Below are positions 1 through 5,721 of a stretch of DNA of 7,624 nucleotides, piece by piece. Each line of letters opens with the position of its first letter. Positions within the stretch are counted from its first letter, which is position 1. Below the pieces are notes generated by a model, which did no database searches, was not told where the DNA came from, and was given only the letters and a program-made list of their open reading frames with translations. The position numbers were made by a program, and so were the translations under genes. Source of the DNA: Anaerobacillus sp. (lineage in GTDB: Bacteria > Bacillota > Bacilli > Bacillales > Anaerobacillaceae); the NCBI GenBank assembly GCA_007118195.1, contig SKSA01000139.1:1-7624 (forward strand), written 5' to 3'.

Positions 1-115
1 AGCATTGAAAAATGTAGCTTTAGGTATGATTGAAGAGGGATTAACACTTGAAATGATTGTCAAACTTACTGGTTTGACGAAAGAAGAAGTCGAGCAACTC
101 ATCAATAATAAATAA
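1..115 (+). CDS. 3' end of Rpn-family (PD-(D/E)XK transposase-like) protein, partial
   Basis: Reading from base 2, 37 codons run to a TAA stop at 113-115, with no start in the window. The visible tail has a helical stretch (NVALGMIEEGLTLEMIVKLT) followed by GLTKEEVEQLINNK. This pattern, a short helix, 'G(L)(T/S)xExIxxxTGL(T/S)xEEVExL', is typical of the C-terminus of the Rpn recombination-promoting nuclease / putative transposase family and of related small helix-turn-helix-like tails. The nuclease core cannot be seen, so it is unknown whether the gene is intact. It points toward the convergent kbl-tdh pair and ends 24 bases before a long hairpin with a T-run, which probably terminates it. 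The family call is an inference from a short tail; another protein with the same helical tail is possible. Confidence 0.55.
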   Translation, partial: ALKNVALGMIEEGLTLEMIVKLTGLTKEEVEQLINNK

Positions 116-139
116 ACTAAATATATTATTTTTAAATTC

Positions 140-256
140 GGCTGTCCTAAAACAAAGTGTCAGACACCGCTAGGCACTAAATATAGACGGATAATAAAAA
201 TAATCGTCTATATTTAGTAAGTCTTGCCTGGTGTCAGCCACTTATAGGACAGCCCC
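140..256. repeat. Long nested inverted repeat, copy 1 of a dispersed hairpin family
   Basis: The outer arms GGCTGTCCTA (140-149) and TAGGACAGCC (245-254) are perfect complements. Inside them GTGTCAGACACC (157-168) pairs with GGTGTCAGCCAC (230-241) at 10 of 12 positions, TAGGCA (171-176) pairs with TGCCTG (225-230) with one wobble, and the core CTAAATATAGACG (177-189) pairs perfectly with CGTCTATATTTAG (205-217) around a 15-base A/T-rich loop. The 17-mer AACAAAGTGTCAGACAC (151-167) and the end TAGGACAGCCCC (245-256) recur exactly at 7084-7100 and 7129-7140, so this belongs to a repeat family. It resembles REP/MITE-like hairpins, but no transposase is visible beside it apart from the Rpn tail. 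Confidence 0.8.
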
Positions 257-264
257 ATTTTTTT
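140..264 (+). terminator. Hairpin plus T-run terminating the Rpn-like gene
   Basis: The nested hairpin at 140-256 is followed on the + strand by a run of seven T (258-264), giving a rho-independent terminator for transcription arriving from the left. Read on the minus strand, the hairpin lies about 40 bases past the tdh stop, but the flank there is A-rich without a good U-tract, so termination of tdh at this structure is less certain. Confidence 0.6.
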
Positions 265-295
265 GTCTACGTCATTCGTAAAGTTTTCCTGTAAA

Positions 296-1246
296 TTACA
301 CAGTGACAGGTTTTCTTAATTTAGAAAGCATATCAACAGTCATTTTTGCAAGATCATATTCAGCTTTGAAACCCCATTCTTGGTTTGCTGCCGAGCAGTC
401 GATGCAGTTCGGCCAACTATCAGCGATTGCCTGTCTGACCGGGTCGACATCATAATTCATCACAAAGAAAGGAATATGTTTTTTAATTTCAGCAGCAATT
501 TGATCAGGCTCAAAGCTCATTGCCGTTACATTGAAAGAATTACGATGGATTAACTTCGATGGATCAGCTTCCATTAACCCAATGATGCCATTAAGAGCAT
601 CTGGCATATACATCATATCCATATAAGTTCCTTTATCAATATAAGATGTGTAGCGTCCATTCTCAATCGCTTTGTAATAGATATCGACGGCATAATCTGT
701 CGTACCACCACCAGGAGGTGTTGCATAAGAAATTAATCCAGGGAAACGAAGTCCTCTCGTGTCGACACCGAATTTTTGAAAGTAGTAGTCACAAAGCAAT
801 TCTCCTGAAACTTTGTTGACGCCATACATTGTTGTCGGCCGTTGGATTGTGTCTTGTGGTGTTTGATCTTTTGGCGTGGAAGGACCAAAGGCACCAATAG
901 AGCTTGGAGTGAAAAATTGACACTTTTCCTCTCTAGCAACTTCTAGCGCATTTACAAGCCCACCCATGTTTAAGTTCCAAGCAAGAAGTGGTTTGGCTTC
1001 CGCTGTTGCTGATAAAAGTGCGGCTAAATGGATAATCGTATCAACTTCGTATTTTTTAGCTAACTGAGACATCGCCTCACCATTGGTTACATCTAAAATT
1101 TCAAATGGACCAGAATGAACAACTTCACTGTCATTTCTGCGGATATCGGTTGCGATTACGTTTGTTATCCCGTAGATTTCTCTCATTTTTAACGTGAGCT
1201 CAGATCCAATTTGTCCTAAAGCGCCAGTAACTAATATCTTTTTCAT
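296..1246 (-). CDS. tdh: L-threonine 3-dehydrogenase, SDR (epimerase-like) type
   Basis: This 316-residue cytosolic protein is predicted to oxidise L-threonine to 2-amino-3-oxobutyrate with NAD+. The N-terminus holds the Rossmann motif GALGQIG (residues 8-14), and Asp34 at the end of the second strand suits NAD rather than NADP. Ser115/Ser116 and the YGVNK motif (Tyr141, Lys145) form the extended-SDR catalytic set. [11 protein letters not shown] (181-191) and [10 protein letters not shown] (238-247) are hallmarks that separate this threonine dehydrogenase group from general UDP-sugar epimerases. Length is normal for the group. ATG is preceded by AGGGGG nine bases upstream. The gene lies downstream of kbl on the same strand, and Kbl uses its unstable product, which strongly supports the assignment. 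It is unrelated to the zinc-dependent MDR Tdh of E. coli. The 224-base gap after kbl leaves room for a separate promoter. Confidence 0.9.
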   Translation of the reverse strand: MKKILVTGALGQIGSELTLKMREIYGITNVIATDIRRNDSEVVHSGPFEILDVTNGEAMSQLAKKYEVDTIIHLAALLSATAEAKPLLAWNLNMGGLVNALEVAREEKCQFFTPSSIGAFGPSTPKDQTPQDTIQRPTTMYGVNKVSGELLCDYYFQKFGVDTRGLRFPGLISYATPPGGGTTDYAVDIYYKAIENGRYTSYIDKGTYMDMMYMPDALNGIIGLMEADPSKLIHRNSFNVTAMSFEPDQIAAEIKKHIPFFVMNYDVDPVRQAIADSWPNCIDCSAANQEWGFKAEYDLAKMTVDMLSKLRKPVTV

Positions 1247-1470
1247 TATTTAAAACCCCCTATTTTTCTTTTCTCGGTGTAAACGACATTTAAATTTTTA
1301 TATAAAGTGGAATTTGTGTTGCGTGTTCTTCTCTTTTTTCTAACACGAACATTAAATGAATGAATTTCTTAATAATCATTGAGCGCCACTCGGATACTAC
1401 ATTTAGTTAAGTAAACCATTCTCAACTAGATGAGCTTAATGTGGCTAATTAATGGTGTTATAAAATTTAC
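1247..1470. other. kbl-tdh intergenic gap
   Basis: This is long for two genes of one pathway. It contains the tdh ribosome binding site (CCCCCT on the + strand, 1256-1261) and a weak inverted repeat CGTGTT (1322-1327) / AACACG (1342-1347) with a 14-base loop and no T-run. No coding sequence, convincing promoter or terminator is visible. Whether kbl and tdh are cotranscribed cannot be decided here. Confidence 0.4.
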
Positions 1471-2661
1471 TTAAATAACTCCTAACTCTTTCCCAACCTT
1501 TTCGTAAATAGCGATCGCATTATCGAGCATTTCTTTTGTATGTGCTGCTGTTGGCATATTACGAACACGACCTGTTCCTTGAGGAACGGTAGGGAAGACG
1601 ATCGATTTCGCATAAACGCCTTCTTCATATAATCGCTTACTAAATTGTTGTGTTAGTTTTTCATTACCAATGATGCAAGGAGTGATAGGCGTTTCACTTT
1701 CACCAATATTAAAGCCAAGGTCTTTTAAGCCTTTCTTTAAATAGTTTCCGTTTTCCCATAGGCGGTCATGAAGTTCAGTACTTTCCATTAATATTTCAAT
1801 GGCCTTTTTACTTGCAGCAATATCAGCTGGTGGTAGAGCAGTAGAGAACAAAAACGGACGACTTCTAACTTTTAGCCACTCGATCAGCTCTTTCTTCCCA
1901 GCCACATAGCCACCAACAACACCAATTGCTTTCGAAAGAGTTCCAATTTGGAAATCAACTTTATCTGAAAGACCGAAGTGCTTTACGGTTCCTGCACCTT
2001 TCCCTAATACTCCTGAACCATGGGCATCATCGACATACGTGATTAAATCAAACTCCTCAGCAATCTCTACGATTTCAGGAAGCTTTGCCACGTCGCCATC
2101 CATTGAGAAAACACCGTCAGTGATCACCATCACTTTATTGTAAAGTCCTGATTCAGTCGCTTCTTTCGCTTTTGCTCGTAAATCGTCCATATCTGAGTGA
2201 TTAACCCGGATGATTTTCGCTTTTGATAAACGGCAGCCATCAATAATTGAGGCATGGTTTAATTCATCAGAAAGGATCGCATCATTTTTATCCATTACCG
2301 CAGAGATTGCTGCCATATTACAATTAAATCCTGATTGGTAAGCAATCGCCGCCTCTGTATGCTTAAATTCAGCAATGGTTTCTTCAAGCTTCGTGTGAAG
2401 TTCCAACGTACCGTTGATCGTTCGTACAGCACCTGCACCTACCCCGAACTCTTCAGTCGCTTTTGTAGCTACTTCTTTTAATCTTTCATCTGTAGCTAAG
2501 CCTAAATAATTGTTTGAAGATAAGTTAATCAGTTCATTTCCGCTAATCTTAATCATAGGACCATTTGCACTTTGAAGTGGGTCGATGACATTAAATAAAC
2601 CTTTCTCTTTTAAATCATCGAGATTTTCTTTTAAGAAACTATCTAAAATTTTACTTGACAC
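1471..2661 (-). CDS. kbl: 2-amino-3-ketobutyrate CoA ligase (glycine C-acetyltransferase)
   Basis: This 396-residue PLP enzyme of the alpha-oxoamine synthase family cleaves 2-amino-3-oxobutyrate with CoA to glycine and acetyl-CoA in the cytosol. Visible motifs are SSNNYLGL (48-55), the [11 protein letters not shown] stretch (75-85), NHAS with His136, the cofactor-binding DDAHGSG (211-217), and TLSKAIG, in which Lys244 is the Schiff-base lysine. The C-terminal [12 protein letters not shown] (364-375) carries the substrate carboxylate arginine (Arg367). The length matches the family. The start is GTG, chosen because GGAGG lies seven bases upstream. The closely related BioF (7-keto-8-aminopelargonate synthase) is the main alternative, but the adjacent SDR threonine dehydrogenase and the absence of biotin genes favour Kbl. 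Kbl is first in the pair, with tdh 224 bases downstream. A cre-like site lies between its ribosome binding site and any upstream promoter. Confidence 0.92.
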   Translation of the reverse strand: MSSKILDSFLKENLDDLKEKGLFNVIDPLQSANGPMIKISGNELINLSSNNYLGLATDERLKEVATKATEEFGVGAGAVRTINGTLELHTKLEETIAEFKHTEAAIAYQSGFNCNMAAISAVMDKNDAILSDELNHASIIDGCRLSKAKIIRVNHSDMDDLRAKAKEATESGLYNKVMVITDGVFSMDGDVAKLPEIVEIAEEFDLITYVDDAHGSGVLGKGAGTVKHFGLSDKVDFQIGTLSKAIGVVGGYVAGKKELIEWLKVRSRPFLFSTALPPADIAASKKAIEILMESTELHDRLWENGNYLKKGLKDLGFNIGESETPITPCIIGNEKLTQQFSKRLYEEGVYAKSIVFPTVPQGTGRVRNMPTAAHTKEMLDNAIAIYEKVGKELGVI

Positions 2662-2685
2662 AATATTTCCTCCTTATTCATCAAA

Positions 2686-2699
2686 TGAAAACGCTTTTT
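2686..2699. promoter_or_regulatory. Candidate cre (CcpA) operator upstream of kbl
   Basis: TGAAAACGCTTTTT matches the Bacillus cre consensus TGWAANCGNTNWCA at 12 of 14 positions, including the central CG and the perfect left half. The two mismatches are the last two bases. It ends about 25 bases before the GTG of kbl, in the expected leader, a position where CcpA could block elongation. Carbon catabolite control of an amino-acid degradation pathway is reasonable, but this is a pattern match only. Confidence 0.4.
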
Positions 2700-2720
2700 T
2701 GTCAGTCTTAAAAAGATATA

Positions 2721-2885
2721 TGTCCACCTGAGGCGTACACTTGGTTTGCACTCAAATGCTATATATCAACGTTGTATAAAACCATATTAACACAGATTTT
2801 ATAATTTGTTTATATAGAAAAGACATTTTCGGTGTCTGACACCATAAATGGATAAAAAAAGATGAATGTCCATGTCAGGTGGACA
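2721..2885. repeat. Inverted repeat pair bounding about 165 bases, MITE-like
   Basis: TGTCCACCTGA at 2721-2731 and its exact reverse complement TCAGGTGGACA at 2875-2885 bound this segment. Inside it are the palindrome GGTGTCTGACACC (2831-2843), a GACATT/AATGTC pair (2822-2827 with 2865-2870), and a small hairpin GTCCA/TGGAC (2868-2884) overlapping the right arm. There is no ORF of note. The complementarity does not extend beyond 11 bases on either side and no target-site duplication is obvious. The segment lies in the kbl upstream region, so it may instead be part of kbl regulation. Confidence 0.45.
2831..2843. repeat. GGTGTCTGACACC palindrome, core of the dispersed hairpin family
   Basis: This 13-base perfect palindrome (six-base arms around one T) is the reverse complement of GGTGTCAGACACC. 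Twelve of its bases match GTGTCAGACACC in the hairpin at 157-168, and eleven match GTGTCAGACAC at 7090-7100. The GGCTGTCC outer arms found in the other two copies are absent here, so this is either a partial copy or an independently occurring core. Confidence 0.55.
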
Positions 2886-2910
2886 AATTTTATGGAGATG
2901 CTTTGAGTTT

Positions 2911-2976
2911 AGTTTTATCCTAAAATTGCATTTGTTAACATCTTTTATCTTAAATTTATAATGAGTTTTACCCTAA
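2911..2976. repeat. Two direct 13-mers flanking a promoter
   Basis: AGTTTTATCCTAA (2911-2923) and AGTTTTACCCTAA (2964-2976) differ at one base and are 53 bases apart, close to five helical turns. The first lies upstream of the -35 box and the second immediately after the -10 box of the + strand promoter at 2935-2962. An 11-base inverted version, TTAGGATAAAA, occurs at 6961-6971. The arrangement is operator-like, but no regulator is visible in the window. Confidence 0.4.
2935..2962 (+). promoter_or_regulatory. Sigma-A-like promoter with no downstream gene
   Basis: TTAACA (2935-2940, five of six) is separated by 16 bases from TATAAT (2957-2962, six of six). Transcription would start near 2969 and run into the hairpin at 3034-3056, which on this strand has only a weak T tail. 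No ORF with a ribosome binding site follows; beyond 3069 the transcript would be antisense to the nitroreductase gene. In such A/T-rich DNA a chance match is possible. Confidence 0.4.
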
Positions 2977-3025
2977 GAAAATAAGCTGTTCGTTGAAAAC
3001 CAAATAATACAAAGTTTCGCACATT

Positions 3026-3056
3026 AAAAATAAGGAGGCCGCTCGTAACGGCCTCC
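3026..3056 (-). terminator. Rho-independent terminator of the nitroreductase gene
   Basis: GGAGGCCG (3034-3041) and CGGCCTCC (3049-3056) form a perfect eight-base G/C-rich stem around a seven-base loop. On the minus strand the stem is followed by TTATTTTT (down to 3026). It begins 12 bases after the stop codon of the nitroreductase gene. Confidence 0.88.
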
Positions 3057-3068
3057 TCATTTACATGT

Positions 3069-3746
3069 TCACTTTATCCATTGAACGACTTGATCGAAAT
3101 CTTTTCTTGTTTTCGGACGAGGCTCATCAGCTCGATAACCGAAGGCAACCATGACAGAAATATCAAAATGACCGTTTTCTAACAGTCCTTCACCCTCCAA
3201 AATATTATGCACTCCATTGTAACCAAATCCTTCAATCGGACAAGAATCGATCCCAATTTGTGCAGCTGCCGTCATCATGTTTCCTAAGGCAATATACGTT
3301 TGCTTACAAGCCCAGTCGAAGGCTGTTCGGTCACTATCTAAAATATGTAATCCGTCTTCTTGGAAGGCTTTATAACGGCTTTGAATTTGAGGTATTATAT
3401 CTTCAGGGAATTGTTTTACTTCTTTTAAATGATTGACAATATATTGTGAGTCGTATTGCGTGTCTTGTTTCGTTCTAGCTAAAATCGCGACAAAGTGACT
3501 TGCCGTTGGGAGTTGCCCTTGACCTCCCCAAGTCACTTCTTTTAACTTATTACGTAATTCTTCATTTTGAATGACGACAAACTTCCACGCTTCAATGCCG
3601 ATTGAACTTGGCGATAGCCTAGCGGTTTCTAAAATAAAATGAAAATCGTCTTCACTAATTTTTTTCGATGGGTCAAATTTTTTCGTTGCATGTCTAAAAT
3701 GAAAGGCATCAAGAATTTGTTGTTTGATGGTGTCTTTGTTTTTCAT
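3069..3746 (-). CDS. yfkO: NAD(P)H-dependent FMN nitroreductase, YfkO-like
   Basis: This 225-residue protein covers a full-length nitroreductase-family fold, a homodimeric cytosolic flavoenzyme that reduces nitro compounds, quinones or similar electrophiles. The N-terminal FRHATKKFD (17-25) contains the Arg-His-x-x-Lys FMN-phosphate motif, SPSS (45-48) is the conserved FMN-contacting turn, and the C-terminal FGYRADEPRPKTR (202-214) supplies the second FMN-binding basic cluster. The DWACKQTYIALGNMMTAAAQIGIDSCPIEGF region closely fits what I remember of Bacillus YfkO and the NfsB branch; the symbol rests on that resemblance. The ATG is preceded by AAGGAG with a good spacer. The gene stands alone, with its own terminator and 149 bases upstream before the flippase stop. 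The physiological substrate cannot be inferred. Confidence 0.85.
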   Translation of the reverse strand: MKNKDTIKQQILDAFHFRHATKKFDPSKKISEDDFHFILETARLSPSSIGIEAWKFVVIQNEELRNKLKEVTWGGQGQLPTASHFVAILARTKQDTQYDSQYIVNHLKEVKQFPEDIIPQIQSRYKAFQEDGLHILDSDRTAFDWACKQTYIALGNMMTAAAQIGIDSCPIEGFGYNGVHNILEGEGLLENGHFDISVMVAFGYRADEPRPKTRKDFDQVVQWIK

Positions 3747-3831
3747 TTTCGAGCACTCCTTATTTTATTTTTCTTCGAATTTTCAAGATGACAACACTTA
3801 TTGGAAAAATATCAAACATTATTACAACCAT

Positions 3832-3860
3832 ACTTTACCAATGTCGAACGATAGTTTCAA
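3832..3860 (-). promoter_or_regulatory. Candidate sigma-A promoter for the nitroreductase gene
   Basis: On the minus strand TTGAAA (3860-3855, five of six) is followed after 17 bases by TAAAGT (3837-3832, four of six), about 85 bases before the ATG. The spacing is ideal but the -10 box is weak. It lies in the 149-base gap after the flippase gene, where no terminator is evident. Confidence 0.28.
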
Positions 3861-3895
3861 GAAATCTATAATGCAAGGCAGTCTTCGTGCAACTT

Positions 3896-5218
3896 TTACG
3901 CAACTCGGGGATCACGTAATGATAAAGAGATACCAATTTTATGGCAAACTGTTACGTAATGCATCAATGTAAGTAAAACAACACCGGCGTTCATCCCAAT
4001 AATTATTCCATGCATTTGAAAAGTGGCCAACGACCCCAGGTAGTACATCAGTAAAAAAGAAATAAAAGTTGACCAAACCGCATGGAAAAGAGCATCTTTT
4101 GCTAGGCCTAGGCCAATTAAATAAGCTTGAAGTGGGATCACAAAAAAATAAAATAAGAAATAAGGCACTAACAGTTGTAAGTAAACGATCGCAGGAGAGT
4201 CTTTGAAAAAAAGTCCTGTTAAAGGTTCTGCGAAAAAATAAAAAATAAGGACAGAAGGAACGGCGTAAGCAAATGTTAATTGCATGACCTTTACGAGTAA
4301 TTGTTGCAATTTCATATAATCATTTTTTGCATAGGCTTCTGCGACAGTTGGGATGAGTACGATAAGTAAAGAATAGGCAATAAATGCTGGGAAAAAACCA
4401 ATTGAAAAGGCTACACCTGCTAGTTTCCCGAACTGTGCCGTGGCCGTAGCTTCGGTTAGTCCTGCATTCATTAATGCAGCCTTAATTAAAAACGGCTTCA
4501 CTGCAAAAGTAACAGAGTGAAAAATCCGCACACCCGTCATCGGTAGAGACACATTTAATAAATTTCTTCTCACTGTAGCCCCATCCATTTTGGAGCTAGT
4601 ACCGAATCTGTTTGACTTCAGCTGGATAAAAAACGAAGTCGCGAGAAATGCAAATACGACAAATTCACTAGCAATTAAAGTACATAAAGCAATAAGCAAG
4701 GCGATTTCTTGTTCAAATTGAAAAAGTTGATATACAAACACAAGAAGGGTTAACTGTAGTGCTCGTCTTAAAAAATTAGAAAAAGCGATTTTTCCCATTT
4801 GTTGTGATCCCATGAAGTATCCTCGGAATACAGCGGAAAACGATATAATTGGGATAAGCAAATAAATGAGCAGTTTCACATATGGATGGTAGCGGTCAAA
4901 AACTGGAACAAAAGGTAGTACAATAACCGCGACCACTAAAAAGATCACAGTAATTAGCGTTGCTAAACCAACGGCATGAAGCAACATACTACGATGGAAG
5001 CGTTTGTCTTTTTCTGCTACAAACTTTGATATTGATATAGGCAATTCCATATTAGCTAACACAGCAATGAGCATAATCGTTGGGAGGATTGACATATACA
5101 GTCCTAATCCCTTTTCACCTAACTCTCTTGCCAAGACAATATTAATCACTAATTCAAGGCTTTCACCAATAAAAGCTGCAATTGCTAATAATATGACCCC
5201 ACGAAAAAATAACTTCAT
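3896..5218 (-). CDS. MOP-superfamily flippase, SpoVB/YkvU-like polysaccharide transporter
   Basis: This 440-residue integral membrane protein has about 12 hydrophobic segments (roughly 5-30, 40-62, 80-106, 113-133, 150-166, 172-200, 222-248, 265-293, 310-330, 345-372, 378-398, 402-425). Members of the polysaccharide-synthesis / MVF group flip lipid-linked sugars across the cytoplasmic membrane. Family-like features are the N-terminal GESLELVINIVLARELGEKGLGLY, the FRGYFMGSQQMGKIAFSN segment (131-148), and the repeat-like AQFGKLAGVAFSIGFFP and IPTVAEAYA in the second half. SpoVB, YabM and YtgP are longer, with 14 segments; this size is nearer to YkvU of B. subtilis, but I cannot confirm orthology. 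ATG at 5218 is chosen because AGGAG and AGGAAA lie just upstream; an in-frame TTG nine codons earlier has no binding site. Its substrate is unknown. A sporulation or envelope role is an inference. Confidence 0.8.
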   Translation of the reverse strand: MKLFFRGVILLAIAAFIGESLELVINIVLARELGEKGLGLYMSILPTIMLIAVLANMELPISISKFVAEKDKRFHRSMLLHAVGLATLITVIFLVVAVIVLPFVPVFDRYHPYVKLLIYLLIPIISFSAVFRGYFMGSQQMGKIAFSNFLRRALQLTLLVFVYQLFQFEQEIALLIALCTLIASEFVVFAFLATSFFIQLKSNRFGTSSKMDGATVRRNLLNVSLPMTGVRIFHSVTFAVKPFLIKAALMNAGLTEATATAQFGKLAGVAFSIGFFPAFIAYSLLIVLIPTVAEAYAKNDYMKLQQLLVKVMQLTFAYAVPSVLIFYFFAEPLTGLFFKDSPAIVYLQLLVPYFLFYFFVIPLQAYLIGLGLAKDALFHAVWSTFISFLLMYYLGSLATFQMHGIIIGMNAGVVLLTLMHYVTVCHKIGISLSLRDPRVA

Positions 5219-5426
5219 AATTTTCCTAGCTCCTAACCGGCACAAAGTTATTTAAAACTATGAGACAAGTATAAAGATTATGTATATAAACTTTTTATAA
5301 ATAATGTAAAAAGTCATTAGAGCGACTATTGAAGAAAGTTGCGAATATTTCTCCAGAATATCGTACAAAATGTGAACAGATTTTTGGCGAAAGAAAAAAA
5401 TCTTTTTGATATTTTGCGACAAAAAC

Positions 5427-5500
5427 AGTAAGAATACAATGAGTTTTTCTTACTTTGAAGCGGTAAATCATTAAAAAAAGTAAAGATTTGTCAAAGTAGG
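5427..5500 (+). other. Overlapping alternative stems upstream of the glgC unit
   Basis: AGTAAGAA (5427-5434) is perfectly complementary to TTCTTACT (5447-5454). The overlapping CTTACTTTGA (5449-5458) can instead pair with TCAAAGTAGG (5491-5500), ten pairs including one U-G. The two stems share 5449-5454 and cannot coexist. This could be an RNA switch in a long leader or overlapping DNA-binding sites. No T-run follows the second stem, so classic attenuation is not supported. Confidence 0.3.
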
Positions 5501-5542
5501 TCGGTAATCGTCAGAATATTTTAATTAGAGAATTTGAGATCC

Positions 5543-5553
5543 TATGATAATAT
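5543..5553 (+). promoter_or_regulatory. -10-like element for the small ORF-glgC unit
   Basis: TATGATAATAT contains TATGAT (five of six) and an extended form TG-A-TAATAT, about 50 bases before the small ORF start. No good -35 box lies 16-18 bases upstream, so the sigma factor and the exact start are unresolved. Confidence 0.25.
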
Positions 5554-5600
5554 AAATCTCGTTATAGTTAATTTAGCGCAAAGAGATCGGGAGGGGAAAC

Positions 5601-5690
5601 ATGAGTCAGGAAGTTGTAATCGTAAATGAAGGTATAGACGATTTCGAAGAGGAAATCTTTTATAAATTATGGGAAGACGATCGTTTATAA
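5601..5690 (+). CDS. 29-residue acidic small protein or leader peptide ahead of glgC
   Basis: ATG is preceded by GGGAGGGG with its GGAGG core six bases upstream, among the best ribosome binding sites in the window, and the frame runs 29 codons to TAA. The product begins MSQEVVIVNEGIDDFEEEIF and ends YKLWEDDRL: ten Asp/Glu against one Lys and one Arg, with a short hydrophobic start (VVIV) and a single Trp24. It has no signal peptide or membrane segment. I recognise no family. It ends 31 bases before glgC and probably shares its transcript. It could be a translated leader that tunes glgC expression or a small acidic partner protein. It lacks the runs of one amino acid that mark classic attenuation peptides. 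Confidence 0.6.
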   Translation: MSQEVVIVNEGIDDFEEEIFYKLWEDDRL

Positions 5691-5721
5691 ATTAAAATTA
5701 ATGACAACTTAGGAGGTAATA

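Larger units (their letters stand above)
5219..5600. other. A/T-rich divergent intergenic region between flippase and glgC unit
   Basis: These 382 bases must hold the promoters for both divergent units. The region has an A/T stem AGATTTTT (5378-5385) / AAAAATCT (5396-5403), two mutually exclusive stems around 5427-5500, and a short GAGAT (5536-5540) / ATCTC (5556-5560) pair around the -10-like sequence. No ORF with a ribosome binding site is seen before 5601. No sigma-E or sigma-K promoter could be fitted convincingly ahead of the flippase. Confidence 0.5.

Noticed and set aside
733..939. Minus-strand 68-codon open frame inside tdh
   Set aside because: It lies wholly within tdh in another frame, has no family resemblance, and tdh is fully supported by motifs.
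1322..1347. CGTGTT/AACACG inverted repeat in the kbl-tdh gap as a terminator
   Set aside because: It has only six base pairs, a 14-base loop and no T-run on the minus strand.
2861..2904. Short ATG frame of 14 codons at about 2863
   Set aside because: It has no ribosome binding site and is too short to support.
2911..2976. Spaced repeats considered as a CRISPR array
   Set aside because: There are only two 13-base copies, they overlap a promoter, and no cas genes are present.
3724..3972. + strand 82-codon open frame across the nitroreductase start and flippase end
   Set aside because: It overlaps two real minus-strand genes, its start lacks a binding site, and its composition is that of A/T-rich antisense DNA.
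5219..5245. TTG start nine codons upstream of the flippase ATG
   Set aside because: It has no ribosome binding site; the extra codons themselves contain the AGGAG and AGGAAA that serve ATG at 5218, and the family normally begins with the basic M-K-x-F-F type start.
5004..5255. + strand 83-codon open frame
   Set aside because: It is antisense to the well-supported N-terminus of the flippase.
5219..5340. Sigma-E or sigma-K promoter ahead of the flippase
   Set aside because: CATA-type -10 boxes exist on the minus strand but no matching -35 element occurs at permitted spacing.
5378..5407. AGATTTTT/AAAAATCT stem followed by TTTT as a terminator
   Set aside because: The stem is nearly all A/T and too weak, and no + strand gene lies upstream; likely a product of base composition.
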